From: JAVBTT01 sp031556035
Lineage (GTDB): Bacteria; Bacillota; Clostridia; Oscillospirales; UBA929
NCBI GenBank assembly: GCA_031556035.1
Contig: JAVBTT010000034.1
Coordinates: 1-64,000, forward strand
Direction: 5' to 3'
Length of the DNA stretch: 64,000 bases
The notes beneath the pieces were generated by a model, which searched no databases, was not told where the DNA came from, and worked only from the letters and a program-made list of their open reading frames with translations. Every line of letters begins with the position of its first letter. Within the stretch, counting starts at the first letter, position 1. Below, in pieces: positions 35,270 through 43,900 of the stretch. The position numbers and the translations under genes were made by a program.

Positions 35270-35479
35270 GCGCATATGATGTAAAGCCACTGTGAACTTT
35301 TAAACAGTATGCCGAACGGTACGAGGCTGTCAGGCTGAAACGAGATGGGGATCACCTCGCCGATAGCGTAGTAAACCTCGGACATCTCAACCGGTTTTGA
35401 GCGCGTTATCATTCCGGCCGTCTATAATTTTCTTTCCGCTGCGTTAGACAACATGTAGTGACCCTCTAATTTGCAAAAC

Positions 35480-35532
35480 GCGGATTTACCAGCAGTTAAT
35501 TGTAAAAGCTACAATTAACAAGCGGATTTACC
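35480..35532. repeat. Hairpin framed by direct repeats ahead of the IS110 remnant
   Basis: GTTAATTGTA (35495-35504) pairs perfectly with TACAATTAAC (35510-35519). The same 11-mer GCGGATTTACC flanks it at 35480-35490 and 35522-35532. It sits 25 nt before the transposase start and may be part of the element's end or a transposase-regulating structure. Confidence 0.55.
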
Positions 35533-35557
35533 GCATACAAAGAAGGAGATCACTACG

Positions 35558-35839
35558 ATGAAGCGTATACACTATGTTGGTATGGATATCCATAAGGAAA
35601 ATTACACACTTTGCTGCTACAGCTTTGAAAAAGACGAATTGCAATACAAGCAAACAGTTTACTCCGGACTATAAAATGGTTTTGAAATATCTTGAGCAAG
35701 TAAGACTGCAAAATGCAGAAGAAATTGAATTTTCTGTGGTTATGAGGCAGGGTGTCTTGGCTACACACTGTATCATCAGCTCATGAATCATGGGGTCAAA
35801 TGTGTAATATTGGCGCCGAAAACAATGGCAGTCACAAAC
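35558..35839 (+). pseudogene. IS110-family transposase remnant
   Basis: ATG at 35558 follows GGAG. The frame opens with HYVGMDIHKENYT, the IS110 DEDD motif, then breaks. Two frame changes are needed: one near 35660, reading on as TPDYKMVLKYLEQVRLQ, and one near 35740, giving CGYEAGCLGYTLYHQL, the YEAG motif of IS110. Homology ends near 35839 (LAPKTMAVTN), leaving about 94 codons of a roughly 400-codon protein. It is a dead fragment and marks the edge of a decay island. Confidence 0.85.
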
Positions 35840-35879
35840 GTTCCAGACCTGCTGTCCGGCTTGTGTGCTGTCATTGAAA

Positions 35880-35904
35880 AAGCGTCCGGTTTTGCCGGAC
35901 GCTT
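35880..35904 (-). terminator. Terminator of the flavin-oxidase-like gene
   Basis: AAGCGTCCGG (35880-35889) pairs with CCGGACGCTT (35895-35904). On the minus strand the stem is followed by TTTTCAA, a U-tract, about 110 nt after the stop of the gene at 36015. Confidence 0.7.
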
Positions 35905-36014
35905 CAGAGTGGAAATATTATATGCTGTTATGTGTTAGTGGAAACTTTTGAGGAGTGTGCTTATTAGCGGAAGTATTCGCCCTAAAGAACCTTGTATTGA
36001 AAACAAACTTTATT

Positions 36015-36470
36015 TTATAAAGTACCACTCTCCTGAATTTCGCCGCCTTCAAAGTCTTTATCAATCAGATAAATTGTGTAGTGTTCCGTAGTAAAGCGCA
36101 AAACACAATAGTCAGCTTCTTCTGGCCCGCTCCAATATTCTTTAAACGGCTCCTGCCAGTTATCTTTTTTGCTTTTTGCATCAGTTAAAACCTCAATAGC
36201 ACCTACAAGGCTTATATGGTAATACCTTGAATTGATACACACGCAGGCACGATTGCACTTACTAGCTCTCTTCACCGAATTTCTTTCGGAACCTGGAACA
36301 AATGTGAGCCAATTAATGCCGTCTGCTTTTGCGATGGATATTGTGGTAATCACAGGGTCACCGTTTTCATTGATAAGAGCAAGTGAAACGTATCCATCCA
36401 TGCCACCGCCAATAAAGCCTGATTTGGCATTGACAATTTCATTGGCTTTTGCGACAACCTTTTGATTCAT
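36015..36470 (-). CDS. Pyridoxamine 5'-phosphate oxidase family protein (FMN-binding split barrel)
   Basis: 151 aa, ATG with AAAGGGATG upstream. The sequence fits the small FMN-binding split-barrel proteins near general stress protein 26: SGFIGGGMDGYVSLALINENGDP, an ADGINWLTFVPG strand-turn and VGAIEVLTD. Substrate and reaction are unknown. Codon use is clearly more AT-rich than its neighbours, and it lies between transposon and phage remnants, so it probably arrived by transfer. It has its own terminator at 35880-35904. Confidence 0.8.
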   Translation of the reverse strand: MNQKVVAKANEIVNAKSGFIGGGMDGYVSLALINENGDPVITTISIAKADGINWLTFVPGSERNSVKRASKCNRACVCINSRYYHISLVGAIEVLTDAKSKKDNWQEPFKEYWSGPEEADYCVLRFTTEHYTIYLIDKDFEGGEIQESGTL

Positions 36471-36579
36471 TTATCTCATCCCTTTTGATTTTCTACGCAC
36501 ATTATATAAATACCCCAATCTCACGGTATAACACCATATGCTTCGTGATTATTGGCATTTTGTACAGTATACCACATTT

Positions 36580-37061
36580 TCACAGCGCAAACAACCCGCG
36601 CTCATCATACACGCTGCCGAGCGGCTTGCGGTTTCGCGTGACCAGATCGAGCCCCATAATGAGCGCCACAACGCCGTCGATCTTTTCGCGGCACTTGGAT
36701 TTGTCGGGTTTGATGTTTCCAGCCGGGTCGGTGTTTACGATGACGTTGTCCATCATCCATCGGAGGACGGGGTTGCCGCCGTGGGCGAGGCTCTTATGCA
36801 GCGTGAGCCGCATCAGCTCTTTCGTCGGCGGACTCATATCTTTGAAGCCCTGCCCGAACGCCACGACCGTGAAGCCCATATCTTCGAGGTTTTGTGCCAT
36901 CTGCGTCGCGTTCCATCGGTCAAAGGCGATCTGTCGAATGTTGTATTTTTTGCCAAGTTCACCGATGAAGCTCTTGATGAAGCGTAATGCACCACATTGC
37001 CCTCTGTCGTTTTGATGAAGCCTTGCTTTTCCCATACGTCATAGATGTGAAAAGAAGGGTT
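36580..37061 (-). pseudogene. Phage terminase large subunit, C-terminal remnant with frameshift
   Basis: The minus strand reads the C-terminal nuclease part of a phage TerL: IAFDRWNATQMAQNLEDMGF, VVAFGQGFKDMSPPTKEL and NPVLRWMMDN, ending DERGLFAL. Near 36980 the frame shifts: the preceding codons, IYDVWEKQGFIKTTEGNVV in another frame, join HY to FIKSFIGEL only if one base is restored. Everything upstream (the ATPase half) is missing, cut off where the transposase tail begins. A prophage remnant, non-functional. Confidence 0.85.
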
Positions 37062-37066
37062 TTACA

Positions 37067-37267
37067 AGAAGTATGACTGTGTCTATGATGCGGTACACAT
37101 ACTATCGGGGACTGGCAAAGCTGAGGATGCAGGCTTTGCTTACTTTCGCTGCTATGAACCTGAAAAAGCTGGCAAAATGGAAGAAGATAAACGGTCTGAT
37201 ACCCGACTTTTTCCAGCGTCTGCTGGGGTTTCGGTGTTTTGGCCCCGTATTCCGCTACTGCGCATAG
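37067..37267 (+). mobile_element. Transposase C-terminal fragment (IS1182-like)
   Basis: About 65 codons containing RYTYYRGLAKLRMQALLTFA and AAMNLKKLAKWKK, the conserved end of DDE transposases of the IS1182 type, where the family ends with a Y-RG-AK-----L-A-NLK-L pattern. The start and catalytic residues are absent. Together with the hairpins behind it, it fills the 324-nt stretch 37061-37384, which has no intact gene. Confidence 0.65.
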
Positions 37268-37271
37268 TTTT

Positions 37272-37305
37272 GCCCCCGTTTGCTCGCAACAGACGGGGGC
37301 TTTGT
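37272..37305 (+). terminator. Terminator after the transposase fragment
   Basis: GCCCCCGT (37272-37279) pairs with ACGGGGGC (37293-37300), followed by TTTGTC, five bases after the fragment's stop. Confidence 0.6.
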
Positions 37306-37315
37306 CAGCAGTCTG

Positions 37316-37351
37316 ATTTGCAGAAGCTTGCTGAGGCAAGCTTCTGCAAAT
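37316..37351. repeat. 16-bp perfect inverted repeat with TGAG loop
   Basis: Arms 37316-37331 and 37336-37351 are perfect reverse complements. The design (16-17 bp, 4-nt loop) resembles the hairpin at 379-416, though the sequence differs. It lies just past the 3' end of the GH31-like gene. Confidence 0.7.
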
Positions 37352-37384
37352 TTCTAAGCGGAGGGTTTTAAAATGGTATTAGTA

Positions 37385-39349
37385 TTAATCTCTCAGCTTG
37401 CGCTCAAAGCTATCGAATATATCCGCGTTTTTGCCGTCTGATCTGTAAAACGCGGGGGGTTTGCCGAACGGGGTTGAAACCACGAGCTCCCCGCCGCTGT
37501 GAGCCCTGCCGTTCCACAGCTCTATCCAGTGCCCCTCCGGAAGGTATACCTTGCGGTTCTTTTGACCCTTAGTGAAGACGGGGGCAACCAGCAGCTCGCC
37601 GCCCAGCATATAGCTGTCCTGCGCGCCCCGCAGCTTCTCGTCCTCCGGGAACTGCATGAACAGCGGGCGTAGCGCGGGCATGCCCACTGAGGCGTTTTCC
37701 TTGATGCAGGAGCGGATATACGGCGCAAGCACATTGTGCGCGCGCGTCATTCTGATAAAATGCTCCAGCGTCTCCCGGTCGGTGTCCGGCTGCCAGCCGC
37801 CCCCCTCCCCGATCCTGGTTCTGAATATGGGAGCGAACGCCCCGAGGTCGTGCCAGCGCATCAAAAGCTCCTTGCTCCTGCTGCCCATAAATCGCACGTT
37901 CCCGCCGCACTCCGCCACCGAAATCCCCATGCCCGAGCAGGAAAGGCTCAGGGCCGCCGTCAGCGCGGACTGCATGCCGGTTGTTCTGTTCCAGCTTGTG
38001 TGATGCTCCCCGGTGGACGCTATCATAGAGTGCCGCGACGAACCCATACCTCCCGTGCGCGAGATAAACACCGAGTCGGTAGAGCGCCCCGCCTCCCGGA
38101 TGGCCTCGCGGTTCAGCTTGGCCCACAGCACCGGCCAGCGCCCGCGCATTTTAAGCGGATTCTCCCCGCTGGAGAGAATCGCGTCCGGCGGAAGAAAGCT
38201 GCCCATGGCGGCCTCGCTTCCGCAAAAGCCGAGGCCGAGTATATTATCCTTGATAATTCCCCTGAACCACGCGCAGGCGGCGGAGTTGCTCAGATCCAGA
38301 TGCCCCGCCATGAAGCCGCCTATATCGTGGATATAGTGACCTCCCTGCGGTTTTTTAATCAAAAAGCCGTTCGTAGCGGCCTCAGCGTAGAGCCTGCCCT
38401 CAATTGAAAAATGCGGCGCGACATAGGCCAGCGTCCTCACGTTGCGGGTCGCAAGCCCGCTTATAAGTGTGTCGAGCTTGGGGTAGAGCTCCATGTTCCA
38501 TATCCAGTCATAAAACGGCTTTGAGCCGTCTTTCGTCTCGCGCGTACCGCTCCAGTCGGTGATACAGAGCGAGGAAATCTTTGCGCCGGCCAGCCCCTCA
38601 ACGTGCTGCGCCAGCTTATGGCTTCCCCCGCTGACCTCGAGGCACACCCCCTCGGTCACCCAGTGCGGCAGAATGGGCTGATGCCCCATATGCCTCGTCA
38701 GGGCTCCCGTTAACTCGCCGGGACTGGAGGCGGTTCCAATCGTAAAAGAGGATGGGAGCTCCCACAGCTCCACCCTGTGCTCCTTCGCGCCGGTAAAGTC
38801 AAATATCGCCGGGGCGGTGCACTCAAAGGAATGCCAGACAAGCCCGCCAGTGAAGAAGACCGGCACTGGAAAGGCGGACGGATGGGCCTGCATCCCTTTG
38901 AACCGAACCGACGGGGTCGGGGCGTTTCTTGAAAACACCCGCTGATCCCTCACCCACAGAGGTATTCTCTCCCCGCGCAGATCCAGCTTTTCGTACTGGG
39001 CACCGGCGCCGTAAACGCTCTCCCCGGGATCCGACGGAAATCGCAGGCGCAGCCGGTTAAGCCCGGTTGTCGAGCGCTGCGGCGACACTCTCAGGGCGCC
39101 GTCCCTTTCCTCGAGGTGGAATGTCAGTGAAAAATCCCCGCCGGACAGCCGCAGCACGCTCCACTGGCGGTCGTAGTGCGCCCTTGTAAGCGGCGCCTGC
39201 TCGGAAAGCCTGTCGGAGACAAGCTCCTCGGTGATTTTCCACCTGCCCTTGCCCGCCCACGCAAACGGCTCATCCGGCGAGTGTTCGATGACTATTCTGC
39301 CGTTATATATCACCCGAAGGCTGTCGCCGTCTGTTATTACGTCAAACAC
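37385..39349 (-). CDS. GH31 protein of the sulfoquinovosidase (YihQ) clade lacking the catalytic nucleophile
   Basis: 654 aa, GTG start, no signal peptide. It follows E. coli YihQ closely by my recollection of that sequence: KLDLRGERIPLWVRDQ, CITDWSG, the WNMELYP and LYAEAATNGFL regions, SRSKELLMRWHDLGAFAPIFR, and GKPPAFYR near the end. At the active site the nucleophile segment (ADFGEYLP in YihQ) reads AAMGSFLP, so the nucleophile Asp is Ala381. The acid/base segment (AGDQ) reads TGEH, so Asp is Glu448. The usual SDIGG is AECGG. Family members cleave alpha-glycosides such as sulfoquinovosides; this one probably cannot by the standard mechanism. It may be a binding protein or use different chemistry. 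It stands in the same direction as the flavoprotein gene, 41 nt downstream of it. Confidence 0.8.
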   Translation of the reverse strand: MFDVITDGDSLRVIYNGRIVIEHSPDEPFAWAGKGRWKITEELVSDRLSEQAPLTRAHYDRQWSVLRLSGGDFSLTFHLEERDGALRVSPQRSTTGLNRLRLRFPSDPGESVYGAGAQYEKLDLRGERIPLWVRDQRVFSRNAPTPSVRFKGMQAHPSAFPVPVFFTGGLVWHSFECTAPAIFDFTGAKEHRVELWELPSSFTIGTASSPGELTGALTRHMGHQPILPHWVTEGVCLEVSGGSHKLAQHVEGLAGAKISSLCITDWSGTRETKDGSKPFYDWIWNMELYPKLDTLISGLATRNVRTLAYVAPHFSIEGRLYAEAATNGFLIKKPQGGHYIHDIGGFMAGHLDLSNSAACAWFRGIIKDNILGLGFCGSEAAMGSFLPPDAILSSGENPLKMRGRWPVLWAKLNREAIREAGRSTDSVFISRTGGMGSSRHSMIASTGEHHTSWNRTTGMQSALTAALSLSCSGMGISVAECGGNVRFMGSRSKELLMRWHDLGAFAPIFRTRIGEGGGWQPDTDRETLEHFIRMTRAHNVLAPYIRSCIKENASVGMPALRPLFMQFPEDEKLRGAQDSYMLGGELLVAPVFTKGQKNRKVYLPEGHWIELWNGRAHSGGELVVSTPFGKPPAFYRSDGKNADIFDSFERKLRD

Positions 39350-39390
39350 TTAATCGCTCACCCCATGCCTTTAGGATGTGTACCTCTCAC

Positions 39391-40725
39391 CTAAATTGTC
39401 TTTTGAAGCCTGTAAAGCGCCTCTCCGGTTATTTCCCCCGAGGGGGTAAACAGCGCAAGTCGTATGCTCTCCAAAGAGGCACCCGCCTGAACGCAGGGCA
39501 TAAGCTCCTTCGCGATCTCCTCTGCGCCGTCGCCGATCAGATGGGCCCCCAGAAGCCTGCGGCTGGCGGCGTCCGCGACCAGCTTCACCATGCCCGTCGT
39601 TCTGCCTGTCCACGGCAGTGGCAGCTTGGCCTCCGCCGCCCTTATATTTTTCCCCCGCGCGCTCTCGAGAGTGTCTCCAACGCAGAACACGTTTCCCGCC
39701 CGCCGCATGGAAAAAACCCTCAATAATCTGCGGGGAGGATGCTTGGCACCCGTTATGCTTCTGACGCAGGAGTCCGCGCCGGAGAGAGCGCCATGCAGTG
39801 TAAACGGCCACCCGGCGCAGTCGCCCGCCGCGTAAACCCCCGGAAGGCCTGTTCGGCCGGTGGAATCCGCCGTCATGGCGCCTGAGCCGGCTAAAATCCC
39901 AAATGAGCTCAATCCCAGGCCCCGCGTGGCCGGTCTGCGCGATCCGCCGCACAGCAGCATCCCAGCCTTGAGCCTTGCCGGTTCCCTGCCCGTATCAAGC
40001 GTAAAAACACCGTTCAAGTAAGAAGTGATTTCGGAATCGGTTATGAACTCAATCCCGTCAGCGCTCAGGCCGGTTCTCAAAAGTCCATCTATTTCCGGAT
40101 CCAGCTCCGGAGCCGCGCGGCTTTCCGCGCATACGACAGTCACATTTGCCCCGCACAGGTTGGCGTATGCCGCGAGCTGCAGCGAAATAAGCCCCCCTCC
40201 CGCGACAAGCACGGTTTCCGGAAACGACTTCATGGACGGAAGCGTCCGTTCCGTATGTACAACGCCCTCCCCAATCGCCTTGTTTACGCCCTCAAACTCG
40301 GGAACAGCGGCAACGGAGCCGGTCGCCAGCAGCAGCCTGCGGGCTTCATGCTCCTCTCCCCCGGCTATGAAACGTATAACATCCCTGCCGGCGTCCTCCA
40401 AAGAGGCGGAGGCCTGTAAATATTCTATTTGCCTTGTCCTCAAATGATGCTCCATAGTTTGTGAAAGAAGCTCCGCCCTGCAGGACTGAGCCTGGACAAT
40501 TGAGGAATGCGAGGGCTGCGCTGCGCCCTCCGCAGCTCCAAGCATGGTGTCAAGCGCCGCACAGCCGCAAAACACCGCGCCTCCGCCCGGCCTGTCCTTG
40601 TCGATCAGCAATACAGATAAGCCCGCGTCTGACGCACCGAGCGCGGCTCGCATTCCGGCGGCCCCCGCGCCTATAATCGCAAGATCATACACTACGGCAT
40701 CAACCCCAAAAGCGTAAGTAGTCAT
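39391..40725 (-). CDS. FAD-dependent pyridine nucleotide oxidoreductase, atypical active site
   Basis: 444 aa with the dihydrolipoamide dehydrogenase/mercuric reductase layout: FAD-binding GAGAAG near 20, NAD(P)-binding GGGLISLQLA near 180, second FAD motif GVYAAGDC near 300, C-terminal dimerisation domain. The redox disulfide segment, normally GGTCLNVGC, reads GGGAVFCGC: the first Cys is Ala50, the second remains at Cys55, and an extra Cys53 makes a CGC. The C-terminal catalytic His (HPTLSE motif) is replaced (FTPSGE). It is therefore not a classical disulfide reductase. The start is uncertain; no strong ribosome site precedes the ATG. Substrate unknown; it may work with the downstream GH31-like protein. 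Confidence 0.8.
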   Translation of the reverse strand: MTTYAFGVDAVVYDLAIIGAGAAGMRAALGASDAGLSVLLIDKDRPGGGAVFCGCAALDTMLGAAEGAAQPSHSSIVQAQSCRAELLSQTMEHHLRTRQIEYLQASASLEDAGRDVIRFIAGGEEHEARRLLLATGSVAAVPEFEGVNKAIGEGVVHTERTLPSMKSFPETVLVAGGGLISLQLAAYANLCGANVTVVCAESRAAPELDPEIDGLLRTGLSADGIEFITDSEITSYLNGVFTLDTGREPARLKAGMLLCGGSRRPATRGLGLSSFGILAGSGAMTADSTGRTGLPGVYAAGDCAGWPFTLHGALSGADSCVRSITGAKHPPRRLLRVFSMRRAGNVFCVGDTLESARGKNIRAAEAKLPLPWTGRTTGMVKLVADAASRRLLGAHLIGDGAEEIAKELMPCVQAGASLESIRLALFTPSGEITGEALYRLQKTI

Positions 40726-40828
40726 GGAAAACCGGCGGCACGTGGCTTTTGCGCGCCGTCACACCAGAGTATATCACATCTTTCAAAGAGGCGCAAATAA
40801 ACTTGCCCGGGCTCGCCAGGGCATGTCT

Positions 40829-40864
40829 TTAAGCGGCCGCCCACATGCTGCAGAGACCGCTTAA
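40829..40864 (-). terminator. Possible terminator after the SLH protein gene
   Basis: TTAAGCGG (40829-40836) pairs with CCGCTTAA (40857-40864). A second perfect palindrome, GGGGGCGTACGCCCCC, lies at 40896-40911. Both are between the SLH gene stop (40991) and the flavoprotein gene; neither has a clear U-tract. Confidence 0.3.
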
Positions 40865-40990
40865 TTGTATATATCTTTTTTTCCGTGCAAGCCGCGGGGG
40901 CGTACGCCCCCAGCTCTCACAAAGAGTTCAGTTTCTCAAAATTGACATGCAAATTACCGGTTCATTCTCAACAATGATAATATATGTTCT

Positions 40991-43900
40991 TTAAATCATC
41001 TCAGACTTCACGAGCATGTTCCATATGAGCTGCGCGGCCTCCGCGTTGGAGAGCGCGGCCCGCGGCGCGATTATCCAGCCGCCTCGGCCGGTTATGAGGT
41101 CGTGTATCAGCGCGTAATCCAGCCCCGCCTCGGCCCAGTCGCTTATATCGCCTGAGTCGAAAAACTGATCAAGCCTTTTATCTTTTTTGGGAAGCCTCGC
41201 GTCGAGACTGAAAATCACAGCGAGCTTAAAGAGTATTGTTGTTGCCTGCTCACGGGTTATCGGCAGCTCAGGCCCGAATCTGCCATCGCCAAGCCCGGAC
41301 ACTATGCCCAGATCATAGGCCGCCTGCACTGCGGACGCGTACCAGTCGCTCGGGTCGATGTCGGTAAACGTCCCCCTGTACTCGGAGGTGGTATCCAGCC
41401 CAAAGGCTCGCAGTGCAAACGCAATAAAGGCCGCCCTCGATATTTGGACATCCGGAGAATAGGCTCCGCCCTCCGCGCCTCCCAGCGTCAGGCGCTCGGC
41501 AAGTCCGGTAACCGCGGCGTTGCTCCAATGCTCTCCCCAAACCTCGCCGAAGCCGGGAAGACTGGTTTCATTCCATACAAGGAAGTACGGGAAGCCTGTC
41601 TGTATGGTGAGCCTGGCGTATTTCCCGCCCTCCTCGCTTATAAACGCGGTCGGAGTGTGGTAAAGCTGCTCTCCCGAGCGGAAAACTCCAGTGGCGTACT
41701 CCTCTCTCACCGGGATAAAAAGCTCTACAAACGCGCCGTAAACCGAGGGATTCACGCTGCGCCCGCTGTAAACCACAGTCATCTCCAGCGCGTACGAGGC
41801 CCCTGCCAGCTGAGTTCTAAACACTATCTGCGAACTGTCCGGCAAAGTGTCCGCGCGAAGCGCCCTGCGCGCCGCGCTCAGCGCTCCGGCCGCGTCTATT
41901 CTGTAGAACGCTTCCCCGGACTCCAGGGTGAATACTGTTCCGGATGCGGCCGCGCTTTCAAGCTCCCTGGCCGTCAGCGTTTTTGAGGAGTCTTGTGCGC
42001 TTATGCCGGAGCTGCCAGTGCTTGATATTTTCTCGGGTATGTTCGAGAAAGCCAGTGTGCTGAACCTGTCGAGCACAAAGCTCACTGTGTTTGAGTCCGG
42101 GTCGTACTCGCAGGGCAGGACGCTAAGCGTCCTTGTTCCGTCAGCGCCGGTGTGCGCGTGAACAATTGTCAGCTCCGCGCCGTTTTTCATAGATTCCGGC
42201 AGCCTCAGCGTTACAAACAGCGGCGCCATCGGGCTTTTTATGCCCTGTATAACGCCCTCAAGCGTCCTGAAAAGCTCAACCTCCAGGAACAGTCCGGCCG
42301 TATGTCCCTCCGGGATAAGCAGCTTAGTCAGATCATACTCGTCTCCGCCGCTCACCTGACCGACCCTGAACGTATATCCAAACGGCTTAAGATACTGCAG
42401 CGCCTCGCTCTCGTATCCCACCGTGGCCAATCCGACGACCTCGACCCCCAGCGCGGCGGGGGCTATTACCTCGTTTTTCATCATCTTAAGATTTTCGACC
42501 AGCTCATCCAGCATTTTTCGGTATTCCCGGGCGACCGCTGCCCTGTCCCGCTCCGAGAGTCTGTAGAACGCGGCCAGGGCCGCCTCCACTTTGTCCCTTA
42601 GCAGGGCTTTTCCGGCTGGGTCGTTTTTGACGCGCTCATATTCCTCATTTAAGCTCTCAATATCGTCCTCAATCTTCACAAGCGCGCGGCTTTTCACTGT
42701 GAACTCTATTTTTACTTCTTTATAAGCATGGGCGGTCGCGGCCTTGAGCTCAAGCCTGACGACTCCGGAGCTTGTAACGGTCAGCCTGTCGCCCGCTATG
42801 GACGCGCCTGCCGTATTTTCAAGTACACGCCAGTAGTATTGAAGAGCCCTGTCCCCGGCTTCAGTGTGCAGGGAGCAGCTCCCGGCCAGCGCAGGCACAC
42901 CGGCGGGCAGCAGATCAACGACCTTTTGACTCTCATTGTTCTCAATAACGAGAAGTCCGCCCGCTGTGTTCCTCAGCTCTATTTCACATTCGCAGCCCGC
43001 GATGTGTTCAGGCGGCTTCTTATATACGTTGAGCTTTACCACAGATTCGGAGACGTTCAACCCGTGCGTGGCCTTTACCTTCACGGCGACCGTGTGGTTT
43101 CCAGGAATTTTTGGCGTGACGGTCAGACGAACGCCGTCCTGATCGCTGTCAATGGCGGCCTCAATGCTGTCGTCAACCCCGGAGATTTCATAGCTTAGGT
43201 CCGCTGACTGGGGCTGATCCCTGTGCAGAGCGCATTTTTGTGAGTGGACTGAGGCCTTTGCCGAAAGCGTTACGGTCCTGCTGTCCTCGTCGGCCTCAAG
43301 AACGGCATCCCCTAAAGACATGGCGGGAGCGAGCAGCAGACAGGAGCAGACGGGAGGCTCCACACAGATCACGGTGAACTCGGTGGTGGCCCCCTCGGAA
43401 TAAACGCCGTTATACGAGGCCACTACATTCACGGGCACGGTGTAAACTCCCGCCGCCGTGGGCGTGGCGGTAAACTCGGCGCCCAGAATCTCAACGGGGC
43501 AGTCGGCATTGCCGTAGCCGTCTTTGAGACTGAAGGAGTATTGAATTTCCACGGGCAGCAGCTTACCGTCCTCTATGGCTTTCGAACCCCGGGCGGATAG
43601 CTTGATAAAGCCCGTTCCTCCCGCCTCGACAACGATTGAGCCGGGATAGAACGCCGGTTTGGTGACGGCCAGGTTTGAATTTACCTTGACATAAAAAGTA
43701 GCGGAGTCTGTCGCTTTGGTGTACGGCTTCGTTTCGTTCTCGGCCCTCAGGTCGTCTCTGGTATTTGTCACCCTGCAGACATACCAGCTGTCCGAGACCG
43801 GGCTGTCCCAGCAGATGGGGGAGGTGCCGCCCTGCTCGGCGGGGACGTTCTCGCCCTTCTCAACATCGTCGTGCTCGTTTTTTAGCCTCTTCCACTGATA

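Noticed and set aside
35200..35412. A 70-codon minus-strand frame with protein-like composition overlapping the mutarotase-like gene end.
   Set aside because: No ribosome site, no family recognised, and half of it lies antisense to a well-supported gene.
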